DNA of 8,020 nucleotides, from positions 1-8,020 of the forward strand of contig JACWAG010000389.1 of NCBI GenBank assembly GCA_014874425.1, written 5' to 3'. Made by a program: the position numbers and the translations under genes. The stretch comes from Syntrophaceae bacterium (GTDB lineage Bacteria; Desulfobacterota; Desulfomonilia; Desulfomonilales; Desulfomonilaceae). The notes beneath the pieces were generated by a model. It was given only the letters and a program-made list of their open reading frames with translations. It was not told the origin of the DNA and searched no databases. Positions 7,343 to 8,020 of this stretch are shown one piece after another (position 1 is the first letter of the stretch; the number at the start of each line of letters is the position of its first letter).

Positions 7343-8020
7343 ATGACAGGTCGGGAAACAACAGAACAAGCCCTTCCGCACAAGACAGCAGAGGAAATGG
7401 TGCGAACCAGCGAAGAAAAATACCGCTTGATAACCGAAAACATGAGGGACGTCATCTGGCAGACTACTCCAGACTTGGTCATCACGTACGTCACTTCTTC
7501 CGTCAAGAAGCTTCTTGGATATGAGCCTCAGGAGGTTGTAGGGAAGCATCTGACACATCTGTTGACTTCAGCGGGGCTGGAACTCCTTCGCTCCCGGTAT
7601 CCTGACATCATGCGACGCTTGGCGGAACACAAGGAATTCGACAGCGAGGTATCCGTAGCAGAACAGATCAGGAAAGACGGAACAACTGTTTGGACTGAAG
7701 TGGTGACGACCCCAGTTTTCGGCAGCGCTGGAGAATTCATAGGATTTCAGGGTGTGACCAGAGATATCTCCAAACGCAAAGAGGATGAGCATGCGTTGCG
7801 GGTAAGCGAGGAGAAATATAGAAATCTGGTGGAAAGCATTAGCGACGTCATCTTCGAGATCGATGGACAGGGAGCGTTAACTTATATCAGTCCGGTGATC
7901 CGGCATGTGGTTGGATACGAGGCGGAAGACCTCATTGGGAAGGCGTTCCTGGGATTTGTTCATCCGGAAGACAGCGATCTACTGATCAAAAGATTTTCTG
8001 AACTCACTGAAGGGGTTGAG
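7343..8020 (+). CDS. Tandem PAS-domain protein, N-terminal part of a probable sensor histidine kinase (3' part outside window)
   Basis: 226 codons are visible and the frame is still open at the last base. Two PAS/PAC units follow each other. The first runs from about residue 27 to 145: it starts at SEEKYRLITENM, has GYEPQEVVGK near 59-68, and ends with GFQGVTRDISKRK. The second runs from about 158 to beyond the edge: it starts at SEEKYRNLVES, has GYEAEDLIGK near 191-200, and then FVHPEDSD. The repeated SEEKYR linkers and the 'TRDIS.RK' exit helix are typical of multi-PAS bacterial sensor kinases; diguanylate cyclases or sigma-54 activators can begin the same way, so the output domain is unknown. 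There is no signal peptide or membrane segment, so it is probably cytosolic. Start: an in-frame TAA at 7337-7339 makes ATG 7343 the first possible ATG. AGGGTG at 7331-7336, 6 nt upstream, is a modest ribosome site. ATG at residue 19 is a less likely alternative. Confidence 0.88.
   Translation, partial: MTGRETTEQALPHKTAEEMVRTSEEKYRLITENMRDVIWQTTPDLVITYVTSSVKKLLGYEPQEVVGKHLTHLLTSAGLELLRSRYPDIMRRLAEHKEFDSEVSVAEQIRKDGTTVWTEVVTTPVFGSAGEFIGFQGVTRDISKRKEDEHALRVSEEKYRNLVESISDVIFEIDGQGALTYISPVIRHVVGYEAEDLIGKAFLGFVHPEDSDLLIKRFSELTEGVE

Overview
This is a bacterial window, all genes on the + strand, dominated by signal transduction. The mid-40s GC impression, the very large cytosolic sensor proteins and the tandem PAS architecture would fit a signalling-rich environmental Gram-negative such as a member of the Desulfobacterota/Deltaproteobacteria or a relative. 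That placement is an inference, because no rRNA or taxon-specific marker is present.

Layout. Positions 2-160 hold the last 52 codons of a gene entering from the left; they look like the final helices of a histidine phosphotransfer (HPt) domain, as found at the end of hybrid sensor kinases. After 127 bp comes one giant gene (288-6263, 1991 aa). It combines an N-terminal Ser/Thr-kinase-like domain, a STAND/AAA-type predicted ATPase, a long TPR-like helical region, GAF, PAS, a histidine kinase core and a C-terminal receiver. This is the architecture of the HstK-like dual Ser/Thr-His kinases. After a 170-bp gap lies a small DUF488-family protein (6434-6970). A 372-bp AT-rich gap (6971-7342) contains no convincing gene, only a doubtful 38-codon frame. 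A gene starting at 7343 runs off the right edge and encodes two PAS domains in tandem, probably the N-terminal sensory part of another soluble histidine kinase.

How the genes may work together. The giant protein carries its own receiver but no DNA-binding or enzymatic output after it. Phosphate arriving there would therefore need a phosphotransfer partner, and the HPt-like tail encoded just upstream is a candidate. None of the visible proteins shows a signal peptide or membrane segment, so sensing is probably cytosolic. The DUF488 protein has no known role in phosphorelay and may simply be a neighbour. I see no mobile element, CRISPR array, tRNA or rRNA, and no strong intrinsic terminator. 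The window looks like a cluster of signalling genes with some unusual active-site residues, not an obviously new system.
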